A DNA stretch of 64,000 nucleotides from Ectopseudomonas alcaliphila (GCF_900101755.1 NZ_FNAE01000001.1:806001-870000); one strand, 5' to 3'. Positions 38,467 to 47,614 are shown, counted from the first letter of the stretch. Numbers and translations are program-made. Notes: generated by a model not told the origin, from the letters alone.

Positions 38467-38895
38467 CTAACCGCGCAAGGCACCTTCCCGCTCCCAGGCG
38501 CAGCGCACACGTAACCCGCCTTCCTGCGGGCTGTGAAAGCCGCTATCGGACTCCCAGCGGAAGGTATGCATGCCATTGAGTTCGGTTTCCAGGTGCACCA
38601 CCGCACTGGCCCAGTACAGGCGCTTGAGCAGCGCCTCGAAGGCCTCTATCCACAGGTTCCATTCGTACTCGATCGCGCCATAGCTGGCGCCGAAGTGGAT
38701 CACCTGGGTCTGGTACAGGCCCGCACCGGGCAGGTCGCAGAAGGAGAACATTTCACGGCCAAGAAACGGCCAGAGCTCACCGGCCGGCAGTTCGGCCAGC
38801 ACGCCACGATTGGTTTCACGGCGCAGACGACGCAACTCGGGGTCATCCGAGGGCCAGTCGCGGATACAGCCATAGACGATGGATTCGGACTCCAC
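38467..38895 (-). CDS. Hypothetical protein
   Basis: A protein of 142 residues with GTG start. It is soluble, with no signal peptide, rich in Trp and Glu ('YEWNLWIEAFEALLKRLYWAS'). I do not recognise the family. It lies ten bases upstream of ynfA on the same strand and about 75 bp from the MFS gene's end. Confidence 0.7.
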   Translation of the reverse strand: MESESIVYGCIRDWPSDDPELRRLRRETNRGVLAELPAGELWPFLGREMFSFCDLPGAGLYQTQVIHFGASYGAIEYEWNLWIEAFEALLKRLYWASAVVHLETELNGMHTFRWESDSGFHSPQEGGLRVRCAWEREGALRG

Positions 38896-38969
38896 ACCGG
38901 CACTCCTGAAAAAGCAGAACGCCTTCTAACACAGCGCGCCAGGGCAAGAAAGGAACTGGCGCGAATTCT

Positions 38970-40133
38970 TCAGCGAGGCTGGCGCCGACTACGCCCCAAC
39001 AACCAGGCCACCAGTGTCATCACCAGTGCCAGCGCAGTGAGCACCGTGAACGGCAGACGGTAGCTGCCGGACAGATCACGTGCCAGTCCGGTGAGAATGG
39101 GCGTCAGGCAGCCCAGGCTGTAACCGGTGAACAGCATCATCGCCGTCCAGCGGCTGACGGCCAGTGGCGAGCCGGCTTCGTAAAGCGGCAGCACCAGCGA
39201 CAAGGCGAAAGAGCCGCCCAGCGAGAAGCCTATGATCACCGCCCACAACTCCGGCACCAGGCGTGGCATGAAGGTAACCATCGCCAGGCAGCCGCAGGTT
39301 ATCGCGCCGCAGGCCAGCAGCAGTGGATAGCGGGCGTTGTAACGCTGCGCCAGCCAGGGCAGCAGGAAGGAGCTGGGTAACCCCATCAGCATCGAGATGC
39401 TCAGCAGCGAGTTGCTACGCAGCAGGCTCAGTCCCGCTTCGTGATAGCGCGCCACCACCCAGGTCGCCAAGGCGTAGAACAACCCCGCCTGAATGGCGAA
39501 GAAACAGCTGATCAGCCAAGCGCGCGGCTGCCCCCAGGGCAGACCACCACCTTCCTGTTCGTCAACGGCGCTGACCTGATTGGGTAACCACAGCCAGAGC
39601 ATCACTCCGAGCAGCGCAGGCGTAGCCCACACCGCCAGGCCCAGATGCCAGGCATCGCCGAACAGCGCCGTAGCCGGAGCCGTGAGCACCGCACCGCCAG
39701 CACCGCCGATAGCCATGCCCAGCGAATACCAGCCCACTACACGGCCCATCTGGCTGGCGAAGTGACGTTTGATGAAACCCGACAGCAAAGGCCCGGCAAC
39801 CGCGATGGCGGCTCCCAAAGCGATTGCGCTGCCGATCAGCACCGCACTCTGGTGCGCGGCCAGACGCGCCAGCAGCGCCAGGCCGATCAGTCCCAGGCAA
39901 AGCACGATGGTACGTTCGAGGCCCCAGCGCATGGCCAGACGCGGTGCCAATGGCGCGAGCAGGCCCATGCACAACACCGGCAAGGCCGTGGTCAGACTGA
40001 TGAAGCTACGACTCAGCGAGAGCTCCGCGGCGATGCGCTCGATCAGCGGCGCGAGGGAAGTGATGCCGGGGCGCAAATTGATCGCCGCCAGCACCAGGGC
40101 CACCAGCAGCAGGGCCCGAGGGACTGGTTTCAC
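38970..40133 (-). CDS. CynX/NimT family MFS transporter
   Basis: A protein of 387 residues from GTG 40133 ('MKPVPRALLLVALVLAAINLRPG'); the frame extends upstream to 40217 without similarity. It has twelve hydrophobic helices, with 'NLRPGITSLAPLIERI' and 'GWYSLGMAIGGAGGAVL' typical of the CynX/NimT (cyanate/2-nitroimidazole) group. It probably exports or imports a small organic anion or drug; the substrate is unknown. It follows an SDR gene with a palindromic terminator-like sequence between. Confidence 0.88.
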   Translation of the reverse strand: MKPVPRALLLVALVLAAINLRPGITSLAPLIERIAAELSLSRSFISLTTALPVLCMGLLAPLAPRLAMRWGLERTIVLCLGLIGLALLARLAAHQSAVLIGSAIALGAAIAVAGPLLSGFIKRHFASQMGRVVGWYSLGMAIGGAGGAVLTAPATALFGDAWHLGLAVWATPALLGVMLWLWLPNQVSAVDEQEGGGLPWGQPRAWLISCFFAIQAGLFYALATWVVARYHEAGLSLLRSNSLLSISMLMGLPSSFLLPWLAQRYNARYPLLLACGAITCGCLAMVTFMPRLVPELWAVIIGFSLGGSFALSLVLPLYEAGSPLAVSRWTAMMLFTGYSLGCLTPILTGLARDLSGSYRLPFTVLTALALVMTLVAWLLGRSRRQPR

Positions 40134-40182
40134 AGGTATTCCATGGTCATTACGGCAGGCAGGCCGGGGCGGCCACCCTACC

Positions 40183-40212
40183 CCTGCAGGCCTTGCCAGG
40201 CAAGCCTGCAGG
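40183..40212 (-). terminator. Hairpin between SDR and MFS genes
   Basis: CCTGCAGGC-TTGCC pairs with GGCAA-GCCTGCAGG, broken by one unpaired base. It lies just after the SDR stop codon on the minus strand. No T-run follows, so it may be a REP-like hairpin rather than an intrinsic terminator. Confidence 0.5.
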
Positions 40213-40233
40213 CGCAAATAGCTGACCCTGTGG

Positions 40234-41046
40234 TCAGCTGACGGATTTGACCTTGCCGCGCATTTTCTCGGCCATGCTGGCCATCTCGTCGTACAGCGCC
40301 TGCGGGCTCTTCTGCTTCAGCGCCCAGGCCATACGGCCCATTTCGTGCGGCAGGATCATGAAACTGCCCTTGGCCATCTCATCGTGGATGTAATTGGCGA
40401 TATCAGACGCGCTGATCGGTGAGCTTTCCAGCAACTTGCCGACCTGGGCCTTCATCGCCGGAGTCGGGCCACGGAAAGAGTCCAGCAGATTGGTCTGGAA
40501 GAAGGATGGGCAGACCACATGCACGCCGATTTCCAGCTGACGCAGCTCCACCAGCAGGCTTTCCGACAGCGCCACCACGCCCGCCTTGGCGACGTTGTAG
40601 TTGCTCATGCCCGGCCCCTGCATCAGCGCGGCCATGGAGGCGATGTTGACGATCTTGCCCTTGCTCTTTTCCAGCAGCGGCAGGAATGCCTTGCAGCCCT
40701 TGACCACGCCCATCAGGTTGATCGAGATCTGCCAGTCCCAGTCCTCCAGCGACAACTCGCTGAAGAAGCCACCGGAGGCGACACCGGCGTTGTTGACGAT
40801 GATATCGATACCGCCGAACTGCTCCTCGCAGGCTTGCGCCAGGGCGGTCAGCTGGCTGTAGTCACGTACGTCGCAGCGACGGATGAAACCGTCGCCGCCG
40901 GCCTCGCGCACCAGCTTGAGGGTTTCTGCCAGACCAGCCTCGTTGACGTCGGCCAGCGCCAGACGCCAGCCCTCGTGCGCCCAACGCAGGGCAATTTCGC
41001 GCCCCAGGCCGGAGCCCGCGCCAGTGATCATCATGCGGTTTTGCAT
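40234..41046 (-). CDS. SDR family oxidoreductase
   Basis: A protein of 270 residues from ATG 41046 ('MQNRMMITGAGSGLG'). Classical SDR signs: 'TGAGSGLG' cofactor loop, 'NNAG' in 'IIVNNAGVASGG', catalytic Ser in 'NIASMAALM' and the 'YNVAK' pair. It is a NAD(P)-dependent dehydrogenase or reductase with unknown substrate. The C-terminus is longer than in minimal SDRs and rich in Met and Lys. Confidence 0.9.
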   Translation of the reverse strand: MQNRMMITGAGSGLGREIALRWAHEGWRLALADVNEAGLAETLKLVREAGGDGFIRRCDVRDYSQLTALAQACEEQFGGIDIIVNNAGVASGGFFSELSLEDWDWQISINLMGVVKGCKAFLPLLEKSKGKIVNIASMAALMQGPGMSNYNVAKAGVVALSESLLVELRQLEIGVHVVCPSFFQTNLLDSFRGPTPAMKAQVGKLLESSPISASDIANYIHDEMAKGSFMILPHEMGRMAWALKQKSPQALYDEMASMAEKMRGKVKSVS

Positions 41047-41151
41047 AGCAGCCCTGCCTTCAATGTTTGGTTGCAATGGCTGCCAGTGTAGCGAAGGCAA
41101 TAAAGCTCCCGCGCCTTCATCAGGCTTATGAATAGGCAGGGCAAATCGCGA

Positions 41152-41520
41152 TCAAGCCTTATTGCGCCAGCGCCAGATCAGCCAGGCGTAAACGGTCAGG
41201 TTGACCAGCACCACGATGGCACCCAACCAGATCTGGATCTGCGGTGTGAGCCCGGCCGGATAGATCAGTGGTATCAGGTAATGCTCGATGAAGCCGCCGT
41301 CATAGCCCGCCTGCCCGGCCATTCCGCGCAGCTGGTTTTCCCAGGGCGTCAGCGGGCAACCCAGATGCAGGCACTCCACCACGATGCCCCAGGCCACCGC
41401 AGGCAGGTGCAGCCAGATCAAGCGCGGCCAGCGCAGCAGCAACAGCCCGCCCAGCAGAACGAACAGGATGAAGCCAAGGTGGATCACCACCAGGGCATCG
41501 GCAGCCAGCCGCCAAGCCAT
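41152..41520 (-). CDS. DUF2784 domain-containing membrane protein
   Basis: A protein of 122 residues. Hydrophobic segments: 'ADALVVIHLGFILFVLLGGLLLL', 'LIWLHLPAVAWGIVVEC' and 'IWLGAIVVLVNLTVYAWLIW'. The 'CPLTPWENQLR' motif is characteristic of DUF2784. The function is unknown. It is six bases downstream of the cupin gene, and both read on the minus strand. Confidence 0.9.
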   Translation of the reverse strand: MAWRLAADALVVIHLGFILFVLLGGLLLLRWPRLIWLHLPAVAWGIVVECLHLGCPLTPWENQLRGMAGQAGYDGGFIEHYLIPLIYPAGLTPQIQIWLGAIVVLVNLTVYAWLIWRWRNKA

Positions 41521-41526
41521 CGCGGC

Positions 41527-41856
41527 TCAGTCCACCACGAACAGGCGCGCACCGGACGCTGTCGAGGAACGATGGGCCTCAGCACCATCAGCCACCTGAT
41601 AGCTCATACCGGGCTTGAGCACGAATACCCGGCCATCCTCCAGCTCGGTGGTCAACTCCCCCTCCAGGCACAACAGCACATGCCCTTTCTGACACCAGTG
41701 GTCAGCCAGATACCCCGGCGAATACTCGACCACACGCACACGCAGCGCACCGAACTGGCAAGTACGCCAACGTGCCACGCCCCGCTCGCCCGGATGTTCG
41801 GTCACTGGTATCGCCGCCCAGTCCGTCACGCCAAAAGGAATATCACTGATCTGCAT
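41527..41856 (-). CDS. DHCW motif cupin fold protein
   Basis: A protein of 109 residues. It has the family motif 'ADHWCQKGHVLLCLEGEL' and a second cupin strand set 'VFVLKPGMSYQVADGAEAHRS'. It is a small beta-barrel likely to bind a metal through these histidines. The role is unknown. It is followed by DUF2784 with a six-base gap. Confidence 0.9.
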   Translation of the reverse strand: MQISDIPFGVTDWAAIPVTEHPGERGVARWRTCQFGALRVRVVEYSPGYLADHWCQKGHVLLCLEGELTTELEDGRVFVLKPGMSYQVADGAEAHRSSTASGARLFVVD

Positions 41857-42048
41857 AGCCCGACTCCATCGAAACAGAGCGCCACCTTAACGCAGCCACC
41901 GCGGGGCCGAAATAAATAGACAGAGACTCTCTAAAAATAAAAATCAATTGACCACCACTATCAAGACCATGCAAAGGCCACATTTCCCGAGGCTGACGAA
42001 CAGGGCTAGCCTTCCAGCATGACGAAATGATTCTCAACGAGGTGCATC

Positions 42049-42273
42049 ATGCTCAAGACCCTGACCTTCACCATCATGCACTTCTGCATCGCCTTCGCCG
42101 TCACCTACGCGCTGACCGGCAGCGTGGCGGCCAGTAGCTTGGTGGCCGCGATCGAACCGCTGTGCAACTCCGTGGGCTTCTACTTCCACGAGAAGGTCTG
42201 GCAACGTTTCGAGCGCCGTCGTCAGCCGTCGGCAGAGCGTCCCAAGCATGCCTGGCTGCACCATCACGCCTGA
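42049..42273 (+). CDS. DUF2061 domain-containing membrane protein
   Basis: A protein of 74 residues. Two hydrophobic stretches, 'LTFTIMHFCIAFAVTYALTG' and 'AASSLVAAIEPLCNSVGFYFHEKVW', fit the two-helix DUF2061 pattern, ending in a basic tail with 'HAWLHHHA'. The function is unknown. The upstream 190 bp are AT-rich with no assigned regulatory site. Confidence 0.9.
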   Translation: MLKTLTFTIMHFCIAFAVTYALTGSVAASSLVAAIEPLCNSVGFYFHEKVWQRFERRRQPSAERPKHAWLHHHA

Positions 42274-42432
42274 CTGACAAAGCCTGCAATCAGCCCAACG
42301 TAAACAACTCGCACTCCAGCTACTCAAGTTTCCCTGCGATAAGGCAGGATAGTCTGGCACTTTGCCCAGCTTGCTGCTGTCATAAGCCAGCTGTTCAATC
42401 CAGACGCGCTCTTATTCAAAGGGACTTAGCCC

Positions 42433-43731
42433 ATGCCCAGCCTTGCCCGACTCGCCGCCTTGCTCGGTGGCCTGGCCTTCTGTGTCTCAGCGATGGCCGC
42501 CGATGTGGATGCGGAAAGCTACGGCTATCCACTGGCCAACCCGTTCGAAGCGACCATCGCCACCACACCGCCCGAGCTGCGCCCGACGCTGCCGGCCGAT
42601 GGCGATATCAGTCAGCGCGACTACTCGGTACGCCTGCGCCCGGACCGCGAGTTCGAGCTGCTGGACAACTTCTGGCCGGTGACCAGACTGCACTACCGCC
42701 TGGCCCAGCAGAAAGGCCGTGCACCGCTGATCTTCATCATCGCCGGCACCGGGGCCCATTACGCCAGCGGCACCACCGAGTACCTGAAGAAGCTGTTCTA
42801 CGGAGCCGGCTTCCACGTCGTGCAGCTATCATCGCCGACCAGCTACGACTTCATGGCCGCCGCCTCGCGTTCTGCCACGCCGGGCTACAGCCCGGATGAT
42901 GCCGACGACCTGTACCGCGTGATGCAGGCCGTACGCGCCCAGCACCCGAAGCTGGAGGTCAGCGAGTTCCTGCTGACCGGTTATAGCCTCGGCGCGCTGC
43001 ATGCCGCCTTCGTCAGCCAGATCGATGAAACCCGCCGCGCCTTCGATTTCAAACGCGTGCTGCTGCTCAACCCGCCGGTCAACCTCTACACCTCTATCAC
43101 CAACCTGGACAAGCTGGTGCAGACCAAGGTCCAGGGCATCGACAACAGCACCAACTTCTATGACCTGGTGCTGAGCAAGCTGACCCGTTACTTCAATGAC
43201 AAGGGCTATCTGGATATCAACGAGGCCATGCTCTACGACTTCCAGCAGTCCACGGAGCGACTCTCCGACGAACAGATGGCCATGCTGATCGGCACCTCGT
43301 TTCGCTTCTCGTCTGCCGATATCGTGTTTACCTCGGACCTGCTCAATCGTCGTGGCCTGATTACCCCGCGCGACTACCGCATCACCGAGAGCACCAGCCT
43401 CACGCCGTTCTTCCAGATGGCCCTGCGCTGCGACTTCGATTGCTATATCGCCGAGCAACTGATGCCCATGTGGCGCGCTCGTCACGATGGCGGCAGCCTC
43501 AACCAGTTGGTCGACAAGAGCAGCATGTATGCACTGGAGGAGTACCTCAGAGGCAGCGACAAGGTCTCGGTGATGCACAACGCCGATGACCTGATCCTCG
43601 GCCAGGGCGATATCGGTTTTCTGCGCCGCACCTTTGGCGACCGCCTGACCCTGTACCCGCGCGGCGGGCACTGCGGCAACCTCAACTATCGCGTCAACGC
43701 CGACGCCATGCTGGAGTTCTTCCGTGGTTAA
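42433..43731 (+). CDS. Periplasmic alpha/beta hydrolase of the MlaA-associated type
   Basis: A protein of 432 residues. The signal peptide 'ALLGGLAFCVSAMAAD' indicates export. An alpha/beta hydrolase core carries 'LIFIIAGTGAHY', the nucleophile elbow 'LTGYSLGALHA', an acid region 'VMHNADDLILG' and the histidine in 'RGGHCGNLN'. It overlaps the start of the MlaA-family gene by eight bases, which ties the two in expression and suggests a shared role in envelope lipids. The substrate is unknown, and a phospholipase or esterase role is an inference. Confidence 0.8.
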   Translation: MPSLARLAALLGGLAFCVSAMAADVDAESYGYPLANPFEATIATTPPELRPTLPADGDISQRDYSVRLRPDREFELLDNFWPVTRLHYRLAQQKGRAPLIFIIAGTGAHYASGTTEYLKKLFYGAGFHVVQLSSPTSYDFMAAASRSATPGYSPDDADDLYRVMQAVRAQHPKLEVSEFLLTGYSLGALHAAFVSQIDETRRAFDFKRVLLLNPPVNLYTSITNLDKLVQTKVQGIDNSTNFYDLVLSKLTRYFNDKGYLDINEAMLYDFQQSTERLSDEQMAMLIGTSFRFSSADIVFTSDLLNRRGLITPRDYRITESTSLTPFFQMALRCDFDCYIAEQLMPMWRARHDGGSLNQLVDKSSMYALEEYLRGSDKVSVMHNADDLILGQGDIGFLRRTFGDRLTLYPRGGHCGNLNYRVNADAMLEFFRG

Positions 43732-44494
43732 GCACAGCACTCTCATCATCGCCCTGCTGCTGGCCAGCGGGCAGGCACTGGCCGAAGGCCAGGTCGATGC
43801 CGACGGTTTCACCAACCCGCTGCAGAACCTGCAGTTCAACCCGGGCCTGGATCAGCAGGAGTTCGAACGCGCCTCCAGCGATGCCCTGCAGGTCTATGAC
43901 CCGCTGGAGTCATGGAACCGCCGCGTTTACCACTTCAACTACCGTTTCGATCAGTGGGTGTTTTTGCCCGTGGTCGACGGCTACCGCTACGTCACCCCGA
44001 ACCTGGTGCAAACCGGCGTACACAACTTCTTCAACAACCTCGGCGAAATTCCCACACTGGCCAATAGCGTGCTGCAGCTCAAGGGCAAACGAGCGATGAA
44101 CAGCACTGCGCGCTTGCTGTTCAACACCATCCTCGGTGTCGGCGGGATCTGGGATCCGGCGACGAAAATGGGCCTGCCCAGACTGAGCGAGGACTTCGGT
44201 CAGACGCTGGGCTACTACGGTGTGCCTGCCGGCCCTTACCTGATGCTGCCACTGCTCGGGCCGTCGAACCTGCGCGACACCGGCGGCCTGGTGGCGGACT
44301 ACAGCCTGGAGAGCGCGGTCAACTACCTCGACGTGGCCGACGCCAGCCGCAGCAATCCCGGCATCACCGCCCTGCGTATCGTCGACACCCGCGCCAATAC
44401 CGGCTTCCGCTATGGCCAACTGAACTCGCCGTTCGAGTACGAAAAGATCCGCTACTTCTATCACGAGTCGCGCAAGCTGAAGATCGCCGACTGA
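43724..44494 (+). CDS. mlaA: MlaA (VacJ) family protein
   Basis: A protein of 256 residues with GTG start 43724. Family motifs: 'DPLESWNRRVYHFNYRFD', 'NLGEIPTLANSVLQLK', 'GIWDPATKMGLPRLSEDFGQTLGYYGV', 'GPYLMLPLLGPSNLRD'. MlaA removes misplaced phospholipid from the outer leaflet. The N-terminus 'LIIALLLASGQALAEG' is a signal peptide but has no cysteine, whereas standard MlaA is a lipoprotein. That points to a paralogue released into the periplasm. A main MlaA may lie elsewhere. Confidence 0.88.
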   Translation: MVKHSTLIIALLLASGQALAEGQVDADGFTNPLQNLQFNPGLDQQEFERASSDALQVYDPLESWNRRVYHFNYRFDQWVFLPVVDGYRYVTPNLVQTGVHNFFNNLGEIPTLANSVLQLKGKRAMNSTARLLFNTILGVGGIWDPATKMGLPRLSEDFGQTLGYYGVPAGPYLMLPLLGPSNLRDTGGLVADYSLESAVNYLDVADASRSNPGITALRIVDTRANTGFRYGQLNSPFEYEKIRYFYHESRKLKIAD

Positions 44495-44498
44495 CCCA

Positions 44499-44531
44499 GG
44501 GCCATACATCGAATTAATCGATGTATGGCCC
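44499..44531. promoter_or_regulatory. Perfect 14-bp inverted repeat between mlaA and pirin genes
   Basis: Arms 44499-44512 and 44518-44531 are exact complements around ATTAA. It starts five bases after the mlaA stop and lies about 70 bp before the pirin start. The following GAAAATTTT is compatible with termination, while the symmetry and position also suit an operator for the pirin gene. I cannot decide between the two from sequence. Confidence 0.55.
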
Positions 44532-44603
44532 GAAAATTTTCCACCCAAATATCGATTCGATGCGAATAGCATGGCGTCATTCCTACCTTTCAAGGAGCCC
44601 GCC

Positions 44604-45458
44604 ATGACTTCGCAACGCCGCGTTATCAGCATCCAGCCTGGCCAGCCCGCCTCAGACGGCGCCGGTGTGCGCCTCAACCGCGTGATCGGCGGGCCTGGCC
44701 TGGAGCGCTTCGACCCGTTCCTGATGCTCGATGAGTTCTCCTCCGACAACCCCGACGACTACATCGCCGGCTTCCCGCCGCACCCGCATCGCGGTTTCGA
44801 GACCATCACCTACATGCTCGAAGGGCGCATGCGCCACGAGGATCACCTGGGCAACGTTGGCCTGCTCGGCAGCGGCGGTGTGCAATGGATGACGGCTGCG
44901 CGCGGCATCATCCACAGCGAGATGCCCGAGCAGGAGTCGGGCGCCATGCGCGGCTTCCAGCTCTGGCTCAACCTGCCGGCCAAGGACAAGCTGGGTGAAG
45001 CGGGCTATCGCGACATTCCCGCCACGCAAATTCCACGCATCAGCACGGCGTCCGGCGCCGAGGTGGTGGTGATCGCCGGCGAATTCGACGATGGCCAGAT
45101 CCGCCAGGCCGGCGCCGTGCAGCGCCCACACACCCAGCCACAGCTGTTCGACCTGCACCTGCCGGCGGGCAGCAAGGTGGCACCGCGTCTGGCCGATGGT
45201 CAGCGGGTCATGCTGTACGTCTACGAAGGCCTGCTCGAGCTGACCGAAGCCAGCGCACAGCCGGTCAGTGCCGGGCGCCTGGTGCGGCTATCCGACGAAG
45301 GCGAGTTGCACCTGGCCAGCACCCATGGCGCGCGCGTGCTGCTGATTGCCGGCACACCATTGAACGAGCCCATCGTCCAGTACGGACCGTTCGTGATGAA
45401 CAGCCGCGAGGAAATCGAGCAGGCCCTGCGCGATTTTCATGATGGCGTGCTGGCCTGA
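44604..45458 (+). CDS. Pirin family protein
   Basis: A protein of 284 residues from ATG 44604 with AAGGAG seven bases upstream. The first cupin has the metal-binding set 'PPHPHRGFETITYMLEG' with 'HSEMPEQES'; the second cupin is in the C-terminal half ('GRLVRLSDEGELHL', 'LIAGTPLNEPIVQYGPFVMNS'). Pirins bind iron and may act as quercetin-type dioxygenases or modulators of enzymes. The neighbours give no specific partner. Confidence 0.93.
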   Translation: MTSQRRVISIQPGQPASDGAGVRLNRVIGGPGLERFDPFLMLDEFSSDNPDDYIAGFPPHPHRGFETITYMLEGRMRHEDHLGNVGLLGSGGVQWMTAARGIIHSEMPEQESGAMRGFQLWLNLPAKDKLGEAGYRDIPATQIPRISTASGAEVVVIAGEFDDGQIRQAGAVQRPHTQPQLFDLHLPAGSKVAPRLADGQRVMLYVYEGLLELTEASAQPVSAGRLVRLSDEGELHLASTHGARVLLIAGTPLNEPIVQYGPFVMNSREEIEQALRDFHDGVLA

Positions 45459-45464
45459 CATACA

Positions 45465-46646
45465 TCAGGCGGAATGGGCGACCTCGGCCAACCCAAGAAA
45501 ACGGCAGAGGTCGGCCTTGCGCGTCATTGCATCCTGATACCCCAGTTCGATCAGTTCGCTGCAATAGCCGGGTTCGAACAGCAGGTAGCTGAGCACACCC
45601 GCCCCACCCGCCTTGGTCGCGCCCGGACCACGCAGGAACAGGCGCAGCGCCTTGGGCAGCTCGCGCTGATGGCGGGCGGCAATCTGATCCAGCGGCTGAC
45701 TCGGGGCAATCACCAGCACGTCCACCGGGTTCAACCCCAACCCACGCGGACGCCGTTCCGGCGGCACCAGTGCGCTCATCTGATTGAGCCGTTCGAGCAG
45801 TTCGATATCGGTTTCCAGATTATCGATGAAGGTGCTGTTGAGCATGTGTCCGCCGATCTGCGCCAGGCTCGGCGGTCGGGTGCTGATCACGCGCGGCAAC
45901 GCGGCATCGGGTTCAAGCTGGGCATTGCCGCTGACACCGATCACCAGCACGCGGCTGGCCCCGAGATGCAATGCCGGGCTGATCGGCGCCGCCTGGCGCA
46001 CTGCGCCGTCGCCGAAATACTCGCGGTTGATCTTCACCGGCGGAAAGATCAGCGGGATCGACGCGCTGGCTAGCAAATGGTCGAGCTGCAGACGCGTCGG
46101 TACACCGACGCGACGATGACGGAACCAGGGATCGATGGTGGCGCGGCCCTGATAGAACGTCATCGCCTGGCCGCTTTCGTAACCGAAGGCAGTCACCGCA
46201 ACGGCGCGCAGCTGCCGGTGGCGCACCGCCGCAGCGATGCCGGAAAAATCCAGCTCGCGCTCCAGCAGCTCACGCAGTGGCGAGCTGTCGAGCAAGGCCA
46301 CCGGAGCATCGCGCCCCAAACCGAGCAGGCTGTGCCCAACGAAGCGCGCCGCCTGACACAGCACGCCGGGCCAGTCGCTGCGGTACACCATATGGGTGTG
46401 AAAGCCCTGCCAGACCGACGTCAGGCGCCGCACCGCCTCGCCGAACTGCAGCGCACCACAGGCCAGGCCAACGGCGTTGATCGCCCCGGCCGAAGTACCG
46501 ACTATCACCGGAAAGGGATTGTGCGAAGCATCCGGCAGAAGATCGGCGATGGCCGCCAACACCCCGACCTGATAGGCCGCCCGCGCCCCACCGCCGGAGA
46601 GAATCAGCCCGGTGACGGGCTCATGGGGGTGGGCAGCTGCTGTCAT
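45465..46646 (-). CDS. Patatin-like phospholipase family protein
   Basis: A protein of 393 residues from ATG 46646; the frame extends upstream to 46808 without similarity. The oxyanion loop 'LILSGGGARAAYQVG', nucleophile 'IVGTSAGAINAVG' and catalytic Asp in 'YFGDGAVRQ' form the patatin dyad. It has no signal peptide. It probably hydrolyses acyl esters of phospholipids in the cytosol or at the membrane. It is convergent with the pirin gene and 35 bp downstream of the LpxL-type gene. Confidence 0.9.
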   Translation of the reverse strand: MTAAAHPHEPVTGLILSGGGARAAYQVGVLAAIADLLPDASHNPFPVIVGTSAGAINAVGLACGALQFGEAVRRLTSVWQGFHTHMVYRSDWPGVLCQAARFVGHSLLGLGRDAPVALLDSSPLRELLERELDFSGIAAAVRHRQLRAVAVTAFGYESGQAMTFYQGRATIDPWFRHRRVGVPTRLQLDHLLASASIPLIFPPVKINREYFGDGAVRQAAPISPALHLGASRVLVIGVSGNAQLEPDAALPRVISTRPPSLAQIGGHMLNSTFIDNLETDIELLERLNQMSALVPPERRPRGLGLNPVDVLVIAPSQPLDQIAARHQRELPKALRLFLRGPGATKAGGAGVLSYLLFEPGYCSELIELGYQDAMTRKADLCRFLGLAEVAHSA

Positions 46647-46681
46647 CGGCCAATCCTGATTTTCTGTTGAGTATAGGTGCG

Positions 46682-47614
46682 CTACTTGCGCTTTCCGTAC
46701 AGCTTCGCTTCGCCCTCGGGGCGCGTCTTGAAACGCCGATGCGCCCACAGATACTGCTCGGGGCAAGCACTGACCACCTGCTCGATCCACTGGTTGATAC
46801 GCAGGCAATCGGCCTCTTCGCTTTCACCCGGGAACCCTTCGAGCGGCGGATGGATCACCAGACGATAACCGCTGCCGTCAGCCAGGCGCTGCTGGGTGAA
46901 GGGCACCACGCGCGCCTTGCCCAGGCGGGCGAACTTGGTGGTGGCGGTAACCGTTGCGGCCTGAATGCCGAACAGCGGCACGAAGATGCTCTGCTTGCGG
47001 CCGTAATCCTGATCCGGCGCGTACCAGATGGCGCGGCCGGCACGCAGCACCTTGAGCATCGCGCGAATGTCCTCGCGCTCGATGGCGCTGGCGTCGAGAT
47101 TGTGGCGCTCACGGCCACGACGCTGGATGAAGTCGAACAATGGGTTGTCGTGCTCGCGGTACATGCCGTCGATGGTGTGCAGCTGACCAAGCAGCGCCGC
47201 GCCGATCTCCAGGGTGGTGAAGTGCACCGCCATGAGGATCACGCCCTGCCCTTCGGCTTGTGCCCGCTGCAAGTGCTCGAGGCCTTCGACGTGCGCCAGG
47301 CGCGCCAGCCGCGCCTTGGGCCACCACCAGCTCATGGCCATCTCGAAGAAGGCGATGCCGGTAGAGGCGAAGTTTTCCTTGAGCAGACGCTTGCGCTCGG
47401 CCGCGCTCTTGCCGGGGAAGCACAGTTCCAGGTTGCGGGCGGCGATCTGCCGGCGCGAGCTTGCCGTGCGGTACATCAGCCAGCCCAGCGCCCGTCCCAG
47501 CTTCAGCTGCAGAGCATAAGGCAGCTGCACCACCAGCCACAGCAGCGCAAAACCCAGCCACAGCGGCCAGAAGCGCGGATGAAGAAAATAGGCGCGAAAG
47601 CGGGGGCGATCCAT
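46682..47614 (-). CDS. lpxL: LpxL/HtrB family lysophospholipid (lipid A) acyltransferase
   Basis: A protein of 310 residues from ATG 47614 ('MDRPRFRAYFLHPRFWPLWLG'). An N-terminal membrane helix precedes the acyltransferase core with 'MAVHFTTLEIGAALLG' (H-x4-E active site), 'YREHDNPLFDFIQRRG' and 'WYAPDQDYG'. LpxL-type enzymes add secondary acyl chains to lipid A at the inner membrane. The position upstream of minCDE and divergent from it is the usual Pseudomonas arrangement. LpxM-type function cannot be excluded. Confidence 0.88.
   Translation of the reverse strand: MDRPRFRAYFLHPRFWPLWLGFALLWLVVQLPYALQLKLGRALGWLMYRTASSRRQIAARNLELCFPGKSAAERKRLLKENFASTGIAFFEMAMSWWWPKARLARLAHVEGLEHLQRAQAEGQGVILMAVHFTTLEIGAALLGQLHTIDGMYREHDNPLFDFIQRRGRERHNLDASAIEREDIRAMLKVLRAGRAIWYAPDQDYGRKQSIFVPLFGIQAATVTATTKFARLGKARVVPFTQQRLADGSGYRLVIHPPLEGFPGESEEADCLRINQWIEQVVSACPEQYLWAHRRFKTRPEGEAKLYGKRK

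Noticed and set aside
42020..42040. Fur-box-like AATGATTCTC upstream of the DUF2061 gene
   Set aside because: Too few matches to the 19-base consensus, and the gene has no iron link.
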